Notes: a model not told the origin generated them from the letters alone. A stretch of DNA of 64,000 nt from Rhodoferax sp. AJA081-3 (GCF_017798165.1 NZ_CP059068.1:3100001-3164000); one strand, 5' to 3'; shown: positions 40,979 through 50,660, counted from the first letter of the stretch. A program made the numbers and translations.

Positions 40979-41755
40979 TCAGGCTTCGGTGATGCGTTTT
41001 TTGCGCGGCCGGCCCGACAAGACCTTGTCATACAACCAGTTGGGCAACAGGCGCAGGGCCTTGGCCACCACCCCCATTTGCCAGGGAATCACGCGGTAGC
41101 TGTCACCCGCGGTGATGGTGGCAAAGGCCTTGTCGGCAAACACATCGGCCTGCATCAGGAAGGGCATGGAGTACCGGTTGTGCCGCGTCAACGGTGTGTC
41201 GATGTAACCGGGGCAAATCGTTACCACCTGGACCCCGCTGTCGCGTAACTCTCCACGCAGACTTTCACAGTAGGCAACAACCGCTGCCTTGCTGGCGCAG
41301 TAGGCGCCATGGCCCGGCAGACCTCGGATGGCCGCCACACTGCCAATGCCTACCAGGGCTCCCGAGCCCCGGCGCACCATGGGATCGATAAAAGCATGGA
41401 AGGTGGCAGCCAGGCCCACGTTGTTGATGGCAAAGGTGCGCGACATCACGTCCAGGTCGCCCCGCACCGCGCTGTCCATGCCGATGCTGACCCCGGCGTT
41501 GGCGATCACCACATCGGGTACACCCTGCGTCTGCACACACTGCTCAGTCGCCGCCACAATGCTTTCGACCACGGCCACATCGGCACTGTAAATCTGGTAG
41601 CGCAGTGGATCCAGTCCTTGTTTGTGGGCCCAGGCCTGCATCTCTTCGGTGCGCCGGGCGACCAATGCCAGCGAGTAGCCCGCCTGGTAATAGCGCCAAG
41701 CAAGTGCCTGGCCAATACCGCTGGATGCACCGGTGACAAATAGCAGTGGCGCCAT
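40979..41755 (-). CDS. Short-chain dehydrogenase/reductase (SDR)
   Basis: 258 aa. The cofactor site TGASSGIG is near residue 8, NAG in VIANAGVSIG near 90, and catalytic Ser in GIGSVAAIRG near 138 with YCASKAAV near 150 (Tyr-x3-Lys). All catalytic residues are present. The end is Lys/Arg-rich (SGRPRKKRI). It reduces or oxidises a carbonyl/alcohol with NAD(P)H; substrate unknown. It follows lptC by 18 bases on the same strand, where lptA might have been expected. Confidence 0.9.
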   Translation of the reverse strand: MAPLLFVTGASSGIGQALAWRYYQAGYSLALVARRTEEMQAWAHKQGLDPLRYQIYSADVAVVESIVAATEQCVQTQGVPDVVIANAGVSIGMDSAVRGDLDVMSRTFAINNVGLAATFHAFIDPMVRRGSGALVGIGSVAAIRGLPGHGAYCASKAAVVAYCESLRGELRDSGVQVVTICPGYIDTPLTRHNRYSMPFLMQADVFADKAFATITAGDSYRVIPWQMGVVAKALRLLPNWLYDKVLSGRPRKKRITEA

Positions 41756-41773
41756 GTCGATCTCCTCTGAATA

Positions 41774-42388
41774 CTATTTGGACGCCGGCAGCAAAGTAGC
41801 CCTGACCCGACCACTCAACTGCAAAACCTGCTCCACATTGTCAAAGTCCAGCCGGTCGGCCGAAAACCGATCGCCTCCCCGCAAAAACTCCACCGGCAAA
41901 TGGGACTGCACACGCTCGGTGTGCATGAAAGCATGCAAAAACTCGCTGCGGAACTCCATGCGCGGCGCAGGGTTTGTTGCCTCGGCCGCGTCCGCCTCCC
42001 GCACGACCCTGGCCTCACCCATCAACTGGACCTCAGACGAGTCTTCATTGGTCAGGCCCCGTTTCGCAGTGGCCGTTGTCACCCGCCCCTGTTCATCAAA
42101 GGACCGCACGCGGATGTTGTCAATCTCCAGCCACTGGGTGTCCGGGTAATGGCGGGCCTTGGCACCCACCACCTCAGTACGCACACGCCCGGTTGCGTCA
42201 AAGGTGCGCACCGAAAAATTTTCCATGAAGTAGTCGGGCTCGTGCCGCACCACGCGCTCCACCGCGGGGCCACCGCTGGGCGGCGTGCTGCGCACCAGCC
42301 AATAGGTGCCCAGCGCCAATATGCCCATGGACACCAGTGGAAAGTAGAGCAGGGACCGATCCCAGGCATCACGCAACAACTGCATCAT
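41774..42388 (-). CDS. lptC: LPS export protein LptC
   Basis: 204 aa. One N-terminal membrane segment (LLYFPLVSMGILALGTYWLV, residues 11-30) is followed by a beta jelly-roll of the OstA/LptC type: EPDYFMENFSVRTFDATGRVRTEVVGAKARHYPDT near 55-90 and an end with FSADRLDFDNVEQVLQLSGRVRATLL. LptC is the inner-membrane/periplasmic bridge of the Lpt machine that moves LPS to the outer membrane. Its start (ATG 42388) overlaps the kdsC stop. No lptA or lptB gene follows. Confidence 0.88.
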   Translation of the reverse strand: MMQLLRDAWDRSLLYFPLVSMGILALGTYWLVRSTPPSGGPAVERVVRHEPDYFMENFSVRTFDATGRVRTEVVGAKARHYPDTQWLEIDNIRVRSFDEQGRVTTATAKRGLTNEDSSEVQLMGEARVVREADAAEATNPAPRMEFRSEFLHAFMHTERVQSHLPVEFLRGGDRFSADRLDFDNVEQVLQLSGRVRATLLPASK

Positions 42389-42957
42389 CGGGTGTAGTGC
42401 TCCAGTAGGTCTACATACCGGCCACTGGCCACCAGCAGAACGTCGCAAAACTCGCGCGCCGCGCCCTCACCGCCCCTTGCCGTCGTCACGTGGTGCGCAA
42501 CTGCCAACACCTCGGTATGGGCATTCACAGGGGCGCATGCAAACGCACAGCGACGCATCACCGGCAGATCGGGCCAGTCGTCCCCCATGGCAGCGGCCTG
42601 GCTCCAGTCCAAGCCCAGTGCGGCCAGCGTTTGTTCGGCAGCCGGTTGTTTGTCTTCGGTGCCAAAGTAGGCATGCTGCACACCCAGAGCCTGCAGTCGC
42701 ACACGCAGGGGTTTGGAGTCGCGCCCGGTAATGACCACCGGCGTGATGCCGCCCTGTTGCAGCAGTTTGATGCCATGGCCATCCAGTGTGTTGAAGCGCT
42801 TGAGCGTTTCGCCCGTCTCGGAAAACAGCAACCCGCCATCGGTCAGTACACCGTCGACATCAAAAAATGCCACCCGAATGCCTTGCGCCTTGAGCAGCAG
42901 GGCCGGGTCGAAATTCAGCGCGGGCGCGTGACGCGGCAGTGCATTGGGGCCCGTCAT
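42385..42957 (-). CDS. kdsC: 3-deoxy-D-manno-octulosonate 8-phosphate phosphatase KdsC
   Basis: 190 aa. VAFFDVDGVLTDGGL near residue 29 is HAD motif I with the D-x-D pair. VVITGR near 74 is motif II (Thr), KPAAEQTLAALG-type spacing provides Lys (here DKQPAAEQTL near 103) and MGDDWPDLPVM near 123 is motif IV. Lengths fit KdsC. It dephosphorylates KDO-8-phosphate. It overlaps kdsD upstream and lptC downstream by 4 bases each. Confidence 0.93.
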   Translation of the reverse strand: MTGPNALPRHAPALNFDPALLLKAQGIRVAFFDVDGVLTDGGLLFSETGETLKRFNTLDGHGIKLLQQGGITPVVITGRDSKPLRVRLQALGVQHAYFGTEDKQPAAEQTLAALGLDWSQAAAMGDDWPDLPVMRRCAFACAPVNAHTEVLAVAHHVTTARGGEGAAREFCDVLLVASGRYVDLLEHYTR

Positions 42958-43955
42958 ATAACTTTCGCGCGCATCAGGTCATTGCTGTTGAGCGCGCCAC
43001 ACAAGCGGCCATCGGCGTCTACGACCAGCACGCTGGTAATGCGGTTGCGCTCCATCAGTTCGGCGGCATCCACAGCCAGGGCCAGATGGTCTATGGTGCT
43101 GGGTGCGTGGTGCATCACGTCCTGGGCGGTGGTGCCGCGCAAATCGGCACCCTGCTCGACCAGGCGGCGCAAATCACCATCGGTAAAGATGCCCAGAACG
43201 TGGTTGTCCGCGTCCACCACAGCCGTTGCGCCCAGGCCTTTGGCACTCATCTCACGCATCAAGGCGCTGAAATTGGCGTCGGGTGGCACACGTGGCACTG
43301 CGTCGCCGGAACGCATCACATCGCTGACATGGGTCAGCAGTTTGCGCCCCAGTGCACCACCCGGGTGGGAGCGCGCAAAGTCTTCCGCCCGGAAACCGCG
43401 CGCATCGAGCAGGGCCACGGCCAGCGCATCGCCCAGAGCTAACTGGGCCGTCGTGCTGGCAGTAGGCGCCAGATTCAGCGGGCAGGCCTCTTTGTCGACA
43501 GCACTATCCAGCCAGAGATCGGCGTGTTGGGCCATCGTGGACGTGCCGTTCGCTGTCATGGCCACCATGGGTGCGCCCAGGCGCTTCAGAACGGGCAGGA
43601 TGGTCGACATTTCCTGGGACTCGCCACTGTTGGAAATGGCCAGCACCAGGTCGGCGGCGGTGATCATGCCCAGATCCCCGTGGCTGGCCTCGGCCGGGTG
43701 CACAAACATCGCGGGTGTTCCGGTAGACGCCAGCGTGGCGGCAATCTTGCGGCCGATATGGCCACTTTTGCCCATACCCATCACCACCACCCGGCCCTGC
43801 AAGCCCAGGATCAGATCCACAGCCCGGGCAAATGAGGGCCCTACCCGGCTTTTGAGACCCAACACTGCCGCGGCTTCGATATCAAAGGTCTCCTGTGCGA
43901 GCGCAATGGCGCGATCGGCGGAGGCGGCGGCGTGGCGCTTGGCGGGATCTGTCAT
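42954..43955 (-). CDS. kdsD: Arabinose-5-phosphate isomerase KdsD (KpsF/GutQ family)
   Basis: 333 aa. The SIS domain (about 40-190) includes GRVVVMGMGKSGHIGRKIAATLASTGTP near 53, FVHPAEASHGDLGM near 83 and ISNSGESQEM near 105. Two CBS domains follow (VMRSGDAVPRVPP near 212 and VMHHAPSTIDHL near 280). It converts ribulose-5-phosphate to arabinose-5-phosphate, the first step of KDO synthesis. Overlap with kdsC shows one operon kdsD-kdsC-lptC. The Kef-type antiporter gene is divergent upstream. Confidence 0.95.
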   Translation of the reverse strand: MTDPAKRHAAASADRAIALAQETFDIEAAAVLGLKSRVGPSFARAVDLILGLQGRVVVMGMGKSGHIGRKIAATLASTGTPAMFVHPAEASHGDLGMITAADLVLAISNSGESQEMSTILPVLKRLGAPMVAMTANGTSTMAQHADLWLDSAVDKEACPLNLAPTASTTAQLALGDALAVALLDARGFRAEDFARSHPGGALGRKLLTHVSDVMRSGDAVPRVPPDANFSALMREMSAKGLGATAVVDADNHVLGIFTDGDLRRLVEQGADLRGTTAQDVMHHAPSTIDHLALAVDAAELMERNRITSVLVVDADGRLCGALNSNDLMRAKVI

Positions 43956-43999
43956 GCAGGCATTTTATAGACGCGCACGGCTCTTGCTAGTATCTGGAC

Positions 44000-45985
44000 A
44001 TGACTGGACTGGAAATCACGCTTCTCTATCTGCTGGCCGCCGTGTTGGGGGTGGTCACCTGCCGTTATTTTCAGCTCCCACCCATGCTGGGTTACCTGGC
44101 CGTCGGTGTGGCCATTGGCCCCAATGCGCTGGGCCTTTCACAAAACTCGGACGGCGTGCGCCACGTGGGCGAATTCGGTGTGGTGTTCCTGATGTTTGTC
44201 ATCGGGCTGGAGTTCAATCTGCCCAAGCTGCGTGCCATGCGCCAGCATGTATTTGGTCTGGGTCTGCTACAGGTGGCTGTCACCATCCTGGTGGCCACGC
44301 TGGCGACCATAGGGCTGTCCGCTGCGCTGCCTGAAATGCTGGGCATGTCCTGGCAGGCTGCATTGGCCCTGTCCTGTGCCCTGGCCATGAGCAGCACGGC
44401 GATTCTGGTCAAGCTGATGGTGGAGAGGCTGGAGCGGGAATCCGAACACGGCAAACGCGTCATGGGGGTCTTGTTGTTCCAGGATCTGGCCGTTGTGCCC
44501 TTGCTGGTTTTGATCCCCGCGCTGGGCGCCTCGGGTGAAGAATTGGCGGGCGCCCTGGTGATCGCTGCGATCAAGGCCACGCTGCTCATCACCGTTTTGC
44601 TGGTGGGCGGGCAACACGTGATGCGCCGCTGGCTGACCCTGGTGGCGCGCCGCAAGAGCGAAGAACTGTTCGTACTAAACCTGCTGCTCATCACACTGGG
44701 CCTGGCCTGGCTGACGGAGCTTGCTGGCCTCAGCCTTGCGTTGGGCGCATTTATCGCCGGCATGCTGATATCCGAAACCGAGTTCAAGCACCAGGTGGAG
44801 ACCGACATACGCCCCTTCCACGATGTTTTGCTGGGATTGTTTTTCATCAGTATCGGCATGTTGCTGGACTGGCGGTTGGTGCTGGAGCGCTGGCCCCTGG
44901 TGCTGGTTTTGCTGGTCGTCCCCACCCTGTTCAAGGCGGCGCTGGTAACGGGTCTGTCCAAGTTTTTGGGCGCAAGCTCGGGTGTTTCCCTCCGAACGGG
45001 CCTGTACCTCGCGCAGGCTGGTGAGTTCGGATTTGTGCTGCTGACCCTGGCACAGGCCAATGCACTGGTGCCACCGGCATTGTTGAACCCCATTCTGGCC
45101 AGCATGGTGCTGTCGATGTTGGCCACACCATTCATCGTCATGTACAGCAACCGCATTGTGATGAAGCTGGTGTCCAGCGAGTGGTTGCTCCAGTCGCTGC
45201 AGATGACCACCATCGCCCGTAAGTCCATCAACGCCAAACGGCACGTCATTATTTGTGGATATGGGCGCTGCGGCCAAAACTTGGCCAAGATGCTGGAGGG
45301 CGAAGGCATTCCCTATATCGCGCTGGACCTGGACCCCGACCGGGTGCGCCAGGCCGCTGCCGCGGGGGATTCGGTGGTGTTCGGCGACGCCGTTCGTCTG
45401 CAGGCCCTGATCGCTTCCGGTCTGGCCCGCGCCAGCGCGGTGGTCATCACCTACCTGGACGTAGCCAGTGCGCTCAAAGTGCTGAGCCACACCCGCGCCC
45501 ATGCCCCGCAGGTGCCTGTGATCGTACGCACCCAGGATGATCTGAACCTCGAAGTACTGCAGACCGCCGGTGCCACCGAAGTGGTGCCCGAGACCATAGA
45601 AGGCTCATTGATGCTGGCCAGCCATGCGCTGGCCCTGGTCGGTGTGCCCATGCGGCGGGTGATACGCATCGTGCAAGACCAGCGTGACGCACGTTACAAC
45701 CTGCTGCGCGGGTTCTTCCGGGGTGCCGACGACGACTCGGTGGACGAGCTCCAGTATGAACGCCTGGCCACGCTCAGCATCGCTGCGGACGCCAAGGCCG
45801 TCGGACGCACGCTGGAATCACTTGGGCTGCAGTCCCTGGACGTGCGTGTGGTGAGTCTGCGCCACCACGACGGAAAAAGCGGGGCCATCGACGCAAGCGC
45901 AGTGCTGCTGGCGGGCGACACCCTGGTGTTGTCGGGCAAGGCCGAGGCCCTGGCTGTCGCCGAGCAACAAATCCTCAAGTCCTAG
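44000..45985 (+). CDS. Kef-type monovalent cation:proton antiporter with TrkA-N domain
   Basis: 661 aa. The first about 400 residues contain some 11-12 membrane segments of the CPA2 type, with a GLEFNLPKLRAM block near 72. HVIICGYGRCGQNLAKMLEG near 415 is the Rossmann NAD-binding motif of a TrkA-N/RCK domain. A TrkA-C domain (TLSIAADAKAVGRTLESLGLQSLDV) ends the protein. It exchanges K+ or Na+ for H+, gated by nucleotide or glutathione adducts in Kef proteins. It is divergent from kdsD with a 44-base gap. Confidence 0.9.
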   Translation: MTGLEITLLYLLAAVLGVVTCRYFQLPPMLGYLAVGVAIGPNALGLSQNSDGVRHVGEFGVVFLMFVIGLEFNLPKLRAMRQHVFGLGLLQVAVTILVATLATIGLSAALPEMLGMSWQAALALSCALAMSSTAILVKLMVERLERESEHGKRVMGVLLFQDLAVVPLLVLIPALGASGEELAGALVIAAIKATLLITVLLVGGQHVMRRWLTLVARRKSEELFVLNLLLITLGLAWLTELAGLSLALGAFIAGMLISETEFKHQVETDIRPFHDVLLGLFFISIGMLLDWRLVLERWPLVLVLLVVPTLFKAALVTGLSKFLGASSGVSLRTGLYLAQAGEFGFVLLTLAQANALVPPALLNPILASMVLSMLATPFIVMYSNRIVMKLVSSEWLLQSLQMTTIARKSINAKRHVIICGYGRCGQNLAKMLEGEGIPYIALDLDPDRVRQAAAAGDSVVFGDAVRLQALIASGLARASAVVITYLDVASALKVLSHTRAHAPQVPVIVRTQDDLNLEVLQTAGATEVVPETIEGSLMLASHALALVGVPMRRVIRIVQDQRDARYNLLRGFFRGADDDSVDELQYERLATLSIAADAKAVGRTLESLGLQSLDVRVVSLRHHDGKSGAIDASAVLLAGDTLVLSGKAEALAVAEQQILKS

Positions 45986-46057
45986 ACGCCCCACAGGGCC
46001 GCACCAAGGGCACAATGCAGGCTGCTGCCGCATTGGGCGGCCCTACCGCTTACGACC

Positions 46058-46612
46058 ATGCAAAACATCAGCATCAACCAGTACCTGAGAAACCACATCC
46101 GCACCGTGCCGGACTGGCCCGCACCGGGTGTGCAGTTCCGCGACATCACACCCCTGCTGCAGGATGCAAAAGTCTTCCGGGTGTTGATTGACGCCTTTGT
46201 CCACCGCTACATGGACCCCGGCATGCGGCCCGACGTGGTGGCCGGGTTGGACGCCCGGGGGTTCATTCTGGGCGCGGTCGTGGCCTATGAGCTGAATGTG
46301 GGTTTTGTGCCCATTCGCAAGAAAGGCAAACTGCCGTTTACCACCGTAGAAGAAACCTATGAGCTGGAGTACGGCAGTGCCACCGTAGAGCTGCACACCG
46401 ATGCCGTCAAACCCGGCGACCGCGTCCTGTTGATTGACGACCTGATTGCCACGGGCGGCACCATGATGGCCGGCAAGAAGCTGCTGGAGAAGCTGGGCGC
46501 CACCGTTACCGAAGGTGCGGCGATTGTCGACCTGCCCGAACTGGGCGGGTCACAGAAACTGCGTGAGTCCGGCCTGCCGCTGTTTACGCTGATCGATTTC
46601 AGCGGGCACTAG
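46058..46612 (+). CDS. apt: Adenine phosphoribosyltransferase
   Basis: 184 aa. [21 protein letters not shown] near residue 15 and [17 protein letters not shown] near 64 are APT signatures. [17 protein letters not shown] near 125 is the PRPP-binding loop of type I phosphoribosyltransferases (here with the two acidic residues IDD). It salvages adenine to AMP with PRPP in the cytosol. It stands alone 72 bases after the antiporter gene and is convergent with the next gene. Confidence 0.95.
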   Translation: MQNISINQYLRNHIRTVPDWPAPGVQFRDITPLLQDAKVFRVLIDAFVHRYMDPGMRPDVVAGLDARGFILGAVVAYELNVGFVPIRKKGKLPFTTVEETYELEYGSATVELHTDAVKPGDRVLLIDDLIATGGTMMAGKKLLEKLGATVTEGAAIVDLPELGGSQKLRESGLPLFTLIDFSGH

Positions 46613-46632
46613 CGGACACTAAACCACGCGGG

Positions 46633-47373
46633 CTACAGATCGCCGTATTGGGTTCCGCTCAGTGGCGAGGGGCGGTCGTCAAACTCGGTATCGTCAAAGG
46701 TCGGTGGCGGAGCCGGATTGCGCCGCCCTGACTTGACAATTTCTCCCGGTGCAGACAACGGGCCAGGCGCCGCAACCGACGCCAGCGCCTGTTTAAAAGC
46801 CGCAACCTCTTCAGGATGCAGGGGCTCGTAAGGTGGCTTGGCCGGCGCAGCGGGCGGACTGGCATCTGCAGGCTTCTGGGCAACCGGGGGCCGTATCGGT
46901 ACCACCGTCGCGGGTGTACTGACCCGCGACAAACCCGCGGTCACATGTTCATTGATACGCCAGTACACCGCCGTCACCAAAATATCGTGGCGGGCTTTGG
47001 CATGCTGGGCAATGAGGCCTTCTATCTCCGCCAGCCGAGACGTCTCGCCGGCGTACTGGCGGGCCATGTCCATCATGATCAGGTACTGGCGACCGCGAGA
47101 ATCCAGTGACAACACCTTGAACTTGTAGGTTGACGACAACACGCCCGCCCGGATCATGGCCTCGCGCACCACGGCGTACAGCATTTCCCGGCGCTCCAGA
47201 CGCTCACCCTTGCGGTTGGCCGCACTGCCAGGTGGTGTGCTTGGCACACGGCCCCGCAGCTTGCCCGAAGCACTGAAGGGCACGGTGGCGTCGACATGGC
47301 CCAACCCAGAACTCTCCATGGGCAACGACGAACCGGAGGACGGCTTTTTGGTAAACCAATTGAGTAGCGACAT
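46633..47373 (-). CDS. Uncharacterised protein with Pro/Ala-rich C-terminal half
   Basis: 246 aa, not recognised. Residues about 55-135 seem folded (RREMLYAVVREAMIRAGVLSS, YKFKVLSLDSRGRQYLIMMDM, HAKARHDILVTAVYWRINEHV). From about 150 on it is Pro/Ala-rich and likely disordered (PPVAQKPADASPPAAPAKPPYEP). No membrane segment or signal peptide. It lies between apt (convergent) and mnmE (same strand, 43 bases), so it may be the last gene of the mnmE transcript. Confidence 0.7.
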   Translation of the reverse strand: MSLLNWFTKKPSSGSSLPMESSGLGHVDATVPFSASGKLRGRVPSTPPGSAANRKGERLERREMLYAVVREAMIRAGVLSSTYKFKVLSLDSRGRQYLIMMDMARQYAGETSRLAEIEGLIAQHAKARHDILVTAVYWRINEHVTAGLSRVSTPATVVPIRPPVAQKPADASPPAAPAKPPYEPLHPEEVAAFKQALASVAAPGPLSAPGEIVKSGRRNPAPPPTFDDTEFDDRPSPLSGTQYGDL

Positions 47374-47416
47374 TCGTTTTGCTTTCGTCTACCAGGACCA
47401 TCCAAGTGTATGCCAG

Positions 47417-48823
47417 CTACTTGCCAATGCAAAATTTGGAAAAGATCACACCCAACAGGTCGTCCGAGCTGAATGCACCGGTAATTTCGCTCAGGGCGTT
47501 TTGCCCCAAGCGCAATTCTTCGGCCATCAGATCCAGTGACTGGTCCTGTGCGGCCAGGTGCTCGGCCGCCAACGCCAGGTGCTCGTCCACCCGGCGCAGT
47601 GCGTGGATATGCCGTTCCCGTGCAATAAAGACCCCGCCGCTGGACGCCTGCCAGCCAGCAGCAGCCAACAGAGCGCGGCGCAAACTGTCCAGGCCCAGGC
47701 CGGTCTTGGCCGACAACACAATACCGGTTGGGGGGTCGGCCAACGGCGCCGCATCGGCCTTGTTCCAGACATCGATCACTGGCACTTTGTTTGAGAGTTT
47801 TTGGCCTATAGCCCCCGTGATTGCTGCATCTTCCGCTATGTAATCAATAGCATTCTTGCGGGTCAAATCGTGCAGAAACAATACCGCATCCGCTCCGGCA
47901 ATGGCCTCCCAGGCGCGGGCGATGCCAATCTTTTCCACATCGTCATCACTGTGGCGAAGGCCAGCGGTATCCACCACGTGGATGGGCACACCCTCTATCT
48001 GTATGGTCTGCTGGACCTTGTCCCGTGTGGTGCCAGCTATGGGTGTGACGATGGCCAGTTCGGCACCCGCCAGTGCGTTGAGCAACGACGACTTGCCTGC
48101 GTTGGGCTGGCCGGCAATGACCACGGTAATGCCTTCACGCAGCAGCGCACCCTGCGAGGCTTTTTGTAACACGGTGTTCAGACCCTGTTGTAAACGCAGC
48201 AACTGCCCTTTGGCATCGGACTTTTCCAGGAAATCAATTTCTTCCTCGGGAAAGTCCAGCGTGGCCTCCACCAGCATGCGCAGGTGGATCAACGCATCAC
48301 GCAGCCCGTGGATCTCGCGGGAAAAAGCTCCGGACAGGGACTGCGTGGCGCTGCGCGCAGCCGCCTCGGTGCTGGCATCGATCAGGTCGGCAATGGCCTC
48401 GGCCTGCGCCAGGTCTATCTTGTCGTTGAGAAACGCGCGTTCGGAGAATTCACCGGGCTGTGCAATCCGCATGCCGCTCAGGTAGGGACGGCCGGTTGCC
48501 ACATCGGTGTCCAACGCCGACTCCAGGCAGCGTGCCAGCAACAACTGCAGGACCACCGGCCCGCCATGGGCCTGCAGCTCCAGCACGTCCTCGCCGGTGA
48601 AGGAGTTGGGGCCGGGGAAAAACAACGCCAGCCCCTGGTCCAGCGGCACGCCGTGGCGGTCATTGAACGGTAGATACGTCGCCTCGCGCGGCCGCAGCGT
48701 GCGCCCCAACAGATGCGCCACCCAAGGCCCCAGGTTTTTGCCACTGACCCGCACAATGCCCACTGCGCCGCGTCCTGCTGCGGTGGCAATGGCGACAATG
48801 GGTTCCTGGTGGCGTGCAAGCAT
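47417..48823 (-). CDS. mnmE: tRNA modification GTPase MnmE (with in-frame family A element)
   Basis: 468 aa. The N-terminal formyl-THF-binding domain starts [20 protein letters not shown] at residue 9. [28 protein letters not shown] near 155 begins the helical domain. The G domain has [19 protein letters not shown] near 225 (P loop), DTAGLR near 278 and NKAD near 345, and the end is CIGK, with the Cys required for tRNA modification. Partner of MnmG. Residues about 323-341 ([19 protein letters not shown]) within the G domain are encoded by repeat A7. A start at ATG 48823 matches the family. Confidence 0.95.
   Translation of the reverse strand: MLARHQEPIVAIATAAGRGAVGIVRVSGKNLGPWVAHLLGRTLRPREATYLPFNDRHGVPLDQGLALFFPGPNSFTGEDVLELQAHGGPVVLQLLLARCLESALDTDVATGRPYLSGMRIAQPGEFSERAFLNDKIDLAQAEAIADLIDASTEAAARSATQSLSGAFSREIHGLRDALIHLRMLVEATLDFPEEEIDFLEKSDAKGQLLRLQQGLNTVLQKASQGALLREGITVVIAGQPNAGKSSLLNALAGAELAIVTPIAGTTRDKVQQTIQIEGVPIHVVDTAGLRHSDDDVEKIGIARAWEAIAGADAVLFLHDLTRKNAIDYIAEDAAITGAIGQKLSNKVPVIDVWNKADAAPLADPPTGIVLSAKTGLGLDSLRRALLAAAGWQASSGGVFIARERHIHALRRVDEHLALAAEHLAAQDQSLDLMAEELRLGQNALSEITGAFSSDDLLGVIFSKFCIGK
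47797..47852 (+). repeat. Family A element, copy A7, inside mnmE
   Basis: Contains TATAGCCCCCGT and GCTAT-N7-ATAGC (a perfectly paired hairpin) and is read in the minus-strand mnmE frame with no stop. Confidence 0.78.
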
Positions 48824-48853
48824 AGTAGACGGCGGAGTGGGAGTCCTACCAGG

Positions 48854-48926
48854 GATACCGTGGAACCGGCTTTGCCGGGCCACTGGTATCGCCCCCTTTC
48901 AAAGGGGGAGGCGCGCAGCGCCTCGG
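48854..48926. repeat. Compound hairpin between yidC and mnmE
   Basis: Nested inverted repeats: GATACC...GGTATC (48854-48889) around CCGGC-TTT-GCCGG, then CCCCCTTTCAAAGGGGG (48892-48908), then GGCGCGCAGCGCC (48910-48922). It fills the short intergenic space after the yidC stop and may terminate transcription. Its GCCCCCTTTC...GGGGG part looks like a common intergenic repeat type. Confidence 0.6.
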
Positions 48927-48929
48927 GGG

Positions 48930-50660
48930 TTAGCTAAATTTCGGCAAGTTGAACTGCGGCGGCACACCCATGCGGGTGTTGATGATCCACTGCTGGGCGA
49001 TAGACAAGATGTTGTTGGTGATCCAGTACAACACCAGGCCTGCCGGGAAGAAGAAGAACATCACACTGAAAATCAGCGGCATGAACCACATCATCTTGGC
49101 CTGCATGGGGTCTGTCGGCGTCGGGTTCAGCGCTGTTTGCAGCACGGTTGTCAGGGTCATCACCAGCGGCAGAATGAAGTAGGGATCGGGAGAAGAAAGG
49201 TCCTTGATCCACAGAATCCACGGCACGTTGCGCATCTCGACGCTGGACAACAAGACCCAGTACAGGGCAATAAACACCGGAATCTGGATCATGATGGGGA
49301 AGCAGCCCCCCATGGGGTTGACCTTTTCCTCGCGGTAGATGCGCATCATCTCCTGCTGCATCTGCTGCGGGTTGTCTTTCAGGCGCTCACGCATCTCCAT
49401 GATCTTGGGGTTGACAGCCTTCATCTTGGCCATGCTGGCGTAGGCCTTGGCATTGAGCCAGTAGAACGCAATCTTCAACAGCACCACCAGGGCGACGATG
49501 GACCAACCCCAGTTCTGGATGAAGCCATGCAATTTGTCGAGCAACCAGTACAGGGGCCTGGCCAGAATGGTCAGCACGCCATAGTCTTTGACGAGGTCCA
49601 ATCCTGGGGTCAGGGTGGTCAGCATGGTTTCCTGTTGGGGACCAGCGAAGAACTTGGCATCAATCACCTTGGTGGTGTCCGGGGCAATCGCCTCGGGGAC
49701 GGTAATCACCGTGGCGCGGTAGCAGCAATCGGCAACCGACGAACCAATGTCCACGCCATCCAACGAAATCGTGCGCTGCACACCTTCGGGCAATATCCAG
49801 GCGCTGGCAAAGTAATGCTGCACCATGGCCACATAACCGTCGGCAGACTGCTTCTCGTATTCGGCCTTTTTCTTCTTGACGTCCGAGAACTCGACCTTCT
49901 GGTACTTCTTGGCCTCGGTGTACACCGCAGGACCGGTGAAGGTGGAATAGAACGACGACTCGCCCGGCGGCTTGTTGCCATCACGCACCAACTGCAGGTA
50001 GAGCTGGGGCGACAGTGGCGCGCTGGATACGTTGGTCAACTCGTGTTTGACCGCCATGTCATAGGCACCACGGCGCAGCGTATAGGTCTTGACCAGTTTG
50101 ATGCCACCCACATCGGCCGAGGTGAACTTCACCACCAACTCGTTGTCACCGTCCTTGAGCGCGCGTGCGCCACTCACGGTCATGGGGGTTTTGTGTGTCG
50201 GGAAGGCGCCGACGCCACCAATCACGCCGGTCTGCGCCATATAAACGCGGTCCTTGCTGTCATCGAGCAGCACAAAGTTCTTGCGCTTGTCGTCCATGTC
50301 AGCGTGTTGGAGAAACTCGGTGCGCACCAGAGAGCCGCCCTCGGTCTCAAAGGTCAGCTTCAAAACATCGGTGGTGACCTCAATGCGCTCTTTGGGCACG
50401 GCTGCTGCCACCGGGCTGGCCGCGCCAGGAACCGCCGCAACGTTGGCAGCGGCACCCGCTGCGACCACTGCTGTGGGCACACCCGCCGTGTTGTTGGCAC
50501 CGGGCACGGATGCGGGCTGGGCAGCCGATGGCGCCGTCTGCTGGGCAGGGCTAGGGAAAAACGTGGCCTTCTTGCCGTTGTACACCTGCCACTGGTCCCA
50601 TAACATGACCATGGAAAAGCCAAAGATCACCCACAAAATGGTGCGGCGAATATCGTTCAT
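48930..50660 (-). CDS. yidC: Membrane protein insertase YidC
   Basis: 576 aa. YidC inserts membrane proteins with or without SecYEG. An N-terminal membrane segment (TILWVIFGFSMVMLWDQW) is followed by an Ala/Pro-rich linker and the large periplasmic beta domain. The conserved core begins near residue 370 (LARPLYWLLDKLHGFIQNWGWSIVALVVLLKIAFYWLNAKAYASMAKMK) and includes GCFPIMIQIPVFIALYWVLLSSVEM near 460. It ends FNLPKFS. It follows yidD with a 4-base overlap and precedes mnmE, as usual. Confidence 0.97.
   Translation of the reverse strand: MNDIRRTILWVIFGFSMVMLWDQWQVYNGKKATFFPSPAQQTAPSAAQPASVPGANNTAGVPTAVVAAGAAANVAAVPGAASPVAAAVPKERIEVTTDVLKLTFETEGGSLVRTEFLQHADMDDKRKNFVLLDDSKDRVYMAQTGVIGGVGAFPTHKTPMTVSGARALKDGDNELVVKFTSADVGGIKLVKTYTLRRGAYDMAVKHELTNVSSAPLSPQLYLQLVRDGNKPPGESSFYSTFTGPAVYTEAKKYQKVEFSDVKKKKAEYEKQSADGYVAMVQHYFASAWILPEGVQRTISLDGVDIGSSVADCCYRATVITVPEAIAPDTTKVIDAKFFAGPQQETMLTTLTPGLDLVKDYGVLTILARPLYWLLDKLHGFIQNWGWSIVALVVLLKIAFYWLNAKAYASMAKMKAVNPKIMEMRERLKDNPQQMQQEMMRIYREEKVNPMGGCFPIMIQIPVFIALYWVLLSSVEMRNVPWILWIKDLSSPDPYFILPLVMTLTTVLQTALNPTPTDPMQAKMMWFMPLIFSVMFFFFPAGLVLYWITNNILSIAQQWIINTRMGVPPQFNLPKFS

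Noticed and set aside
40408..41031. Ala/Thr-rich frame antisense to the RRM gene
   Set aside because: It is just the complement of the Gly-rich tail codons.
44092..45309. 405-aa frame antisense to the Kef-type antiporter
   Set aside because: Ser/Thr-rich shadow without motifs; the sense protein has a full CPA2 and TrkA-N pattern.
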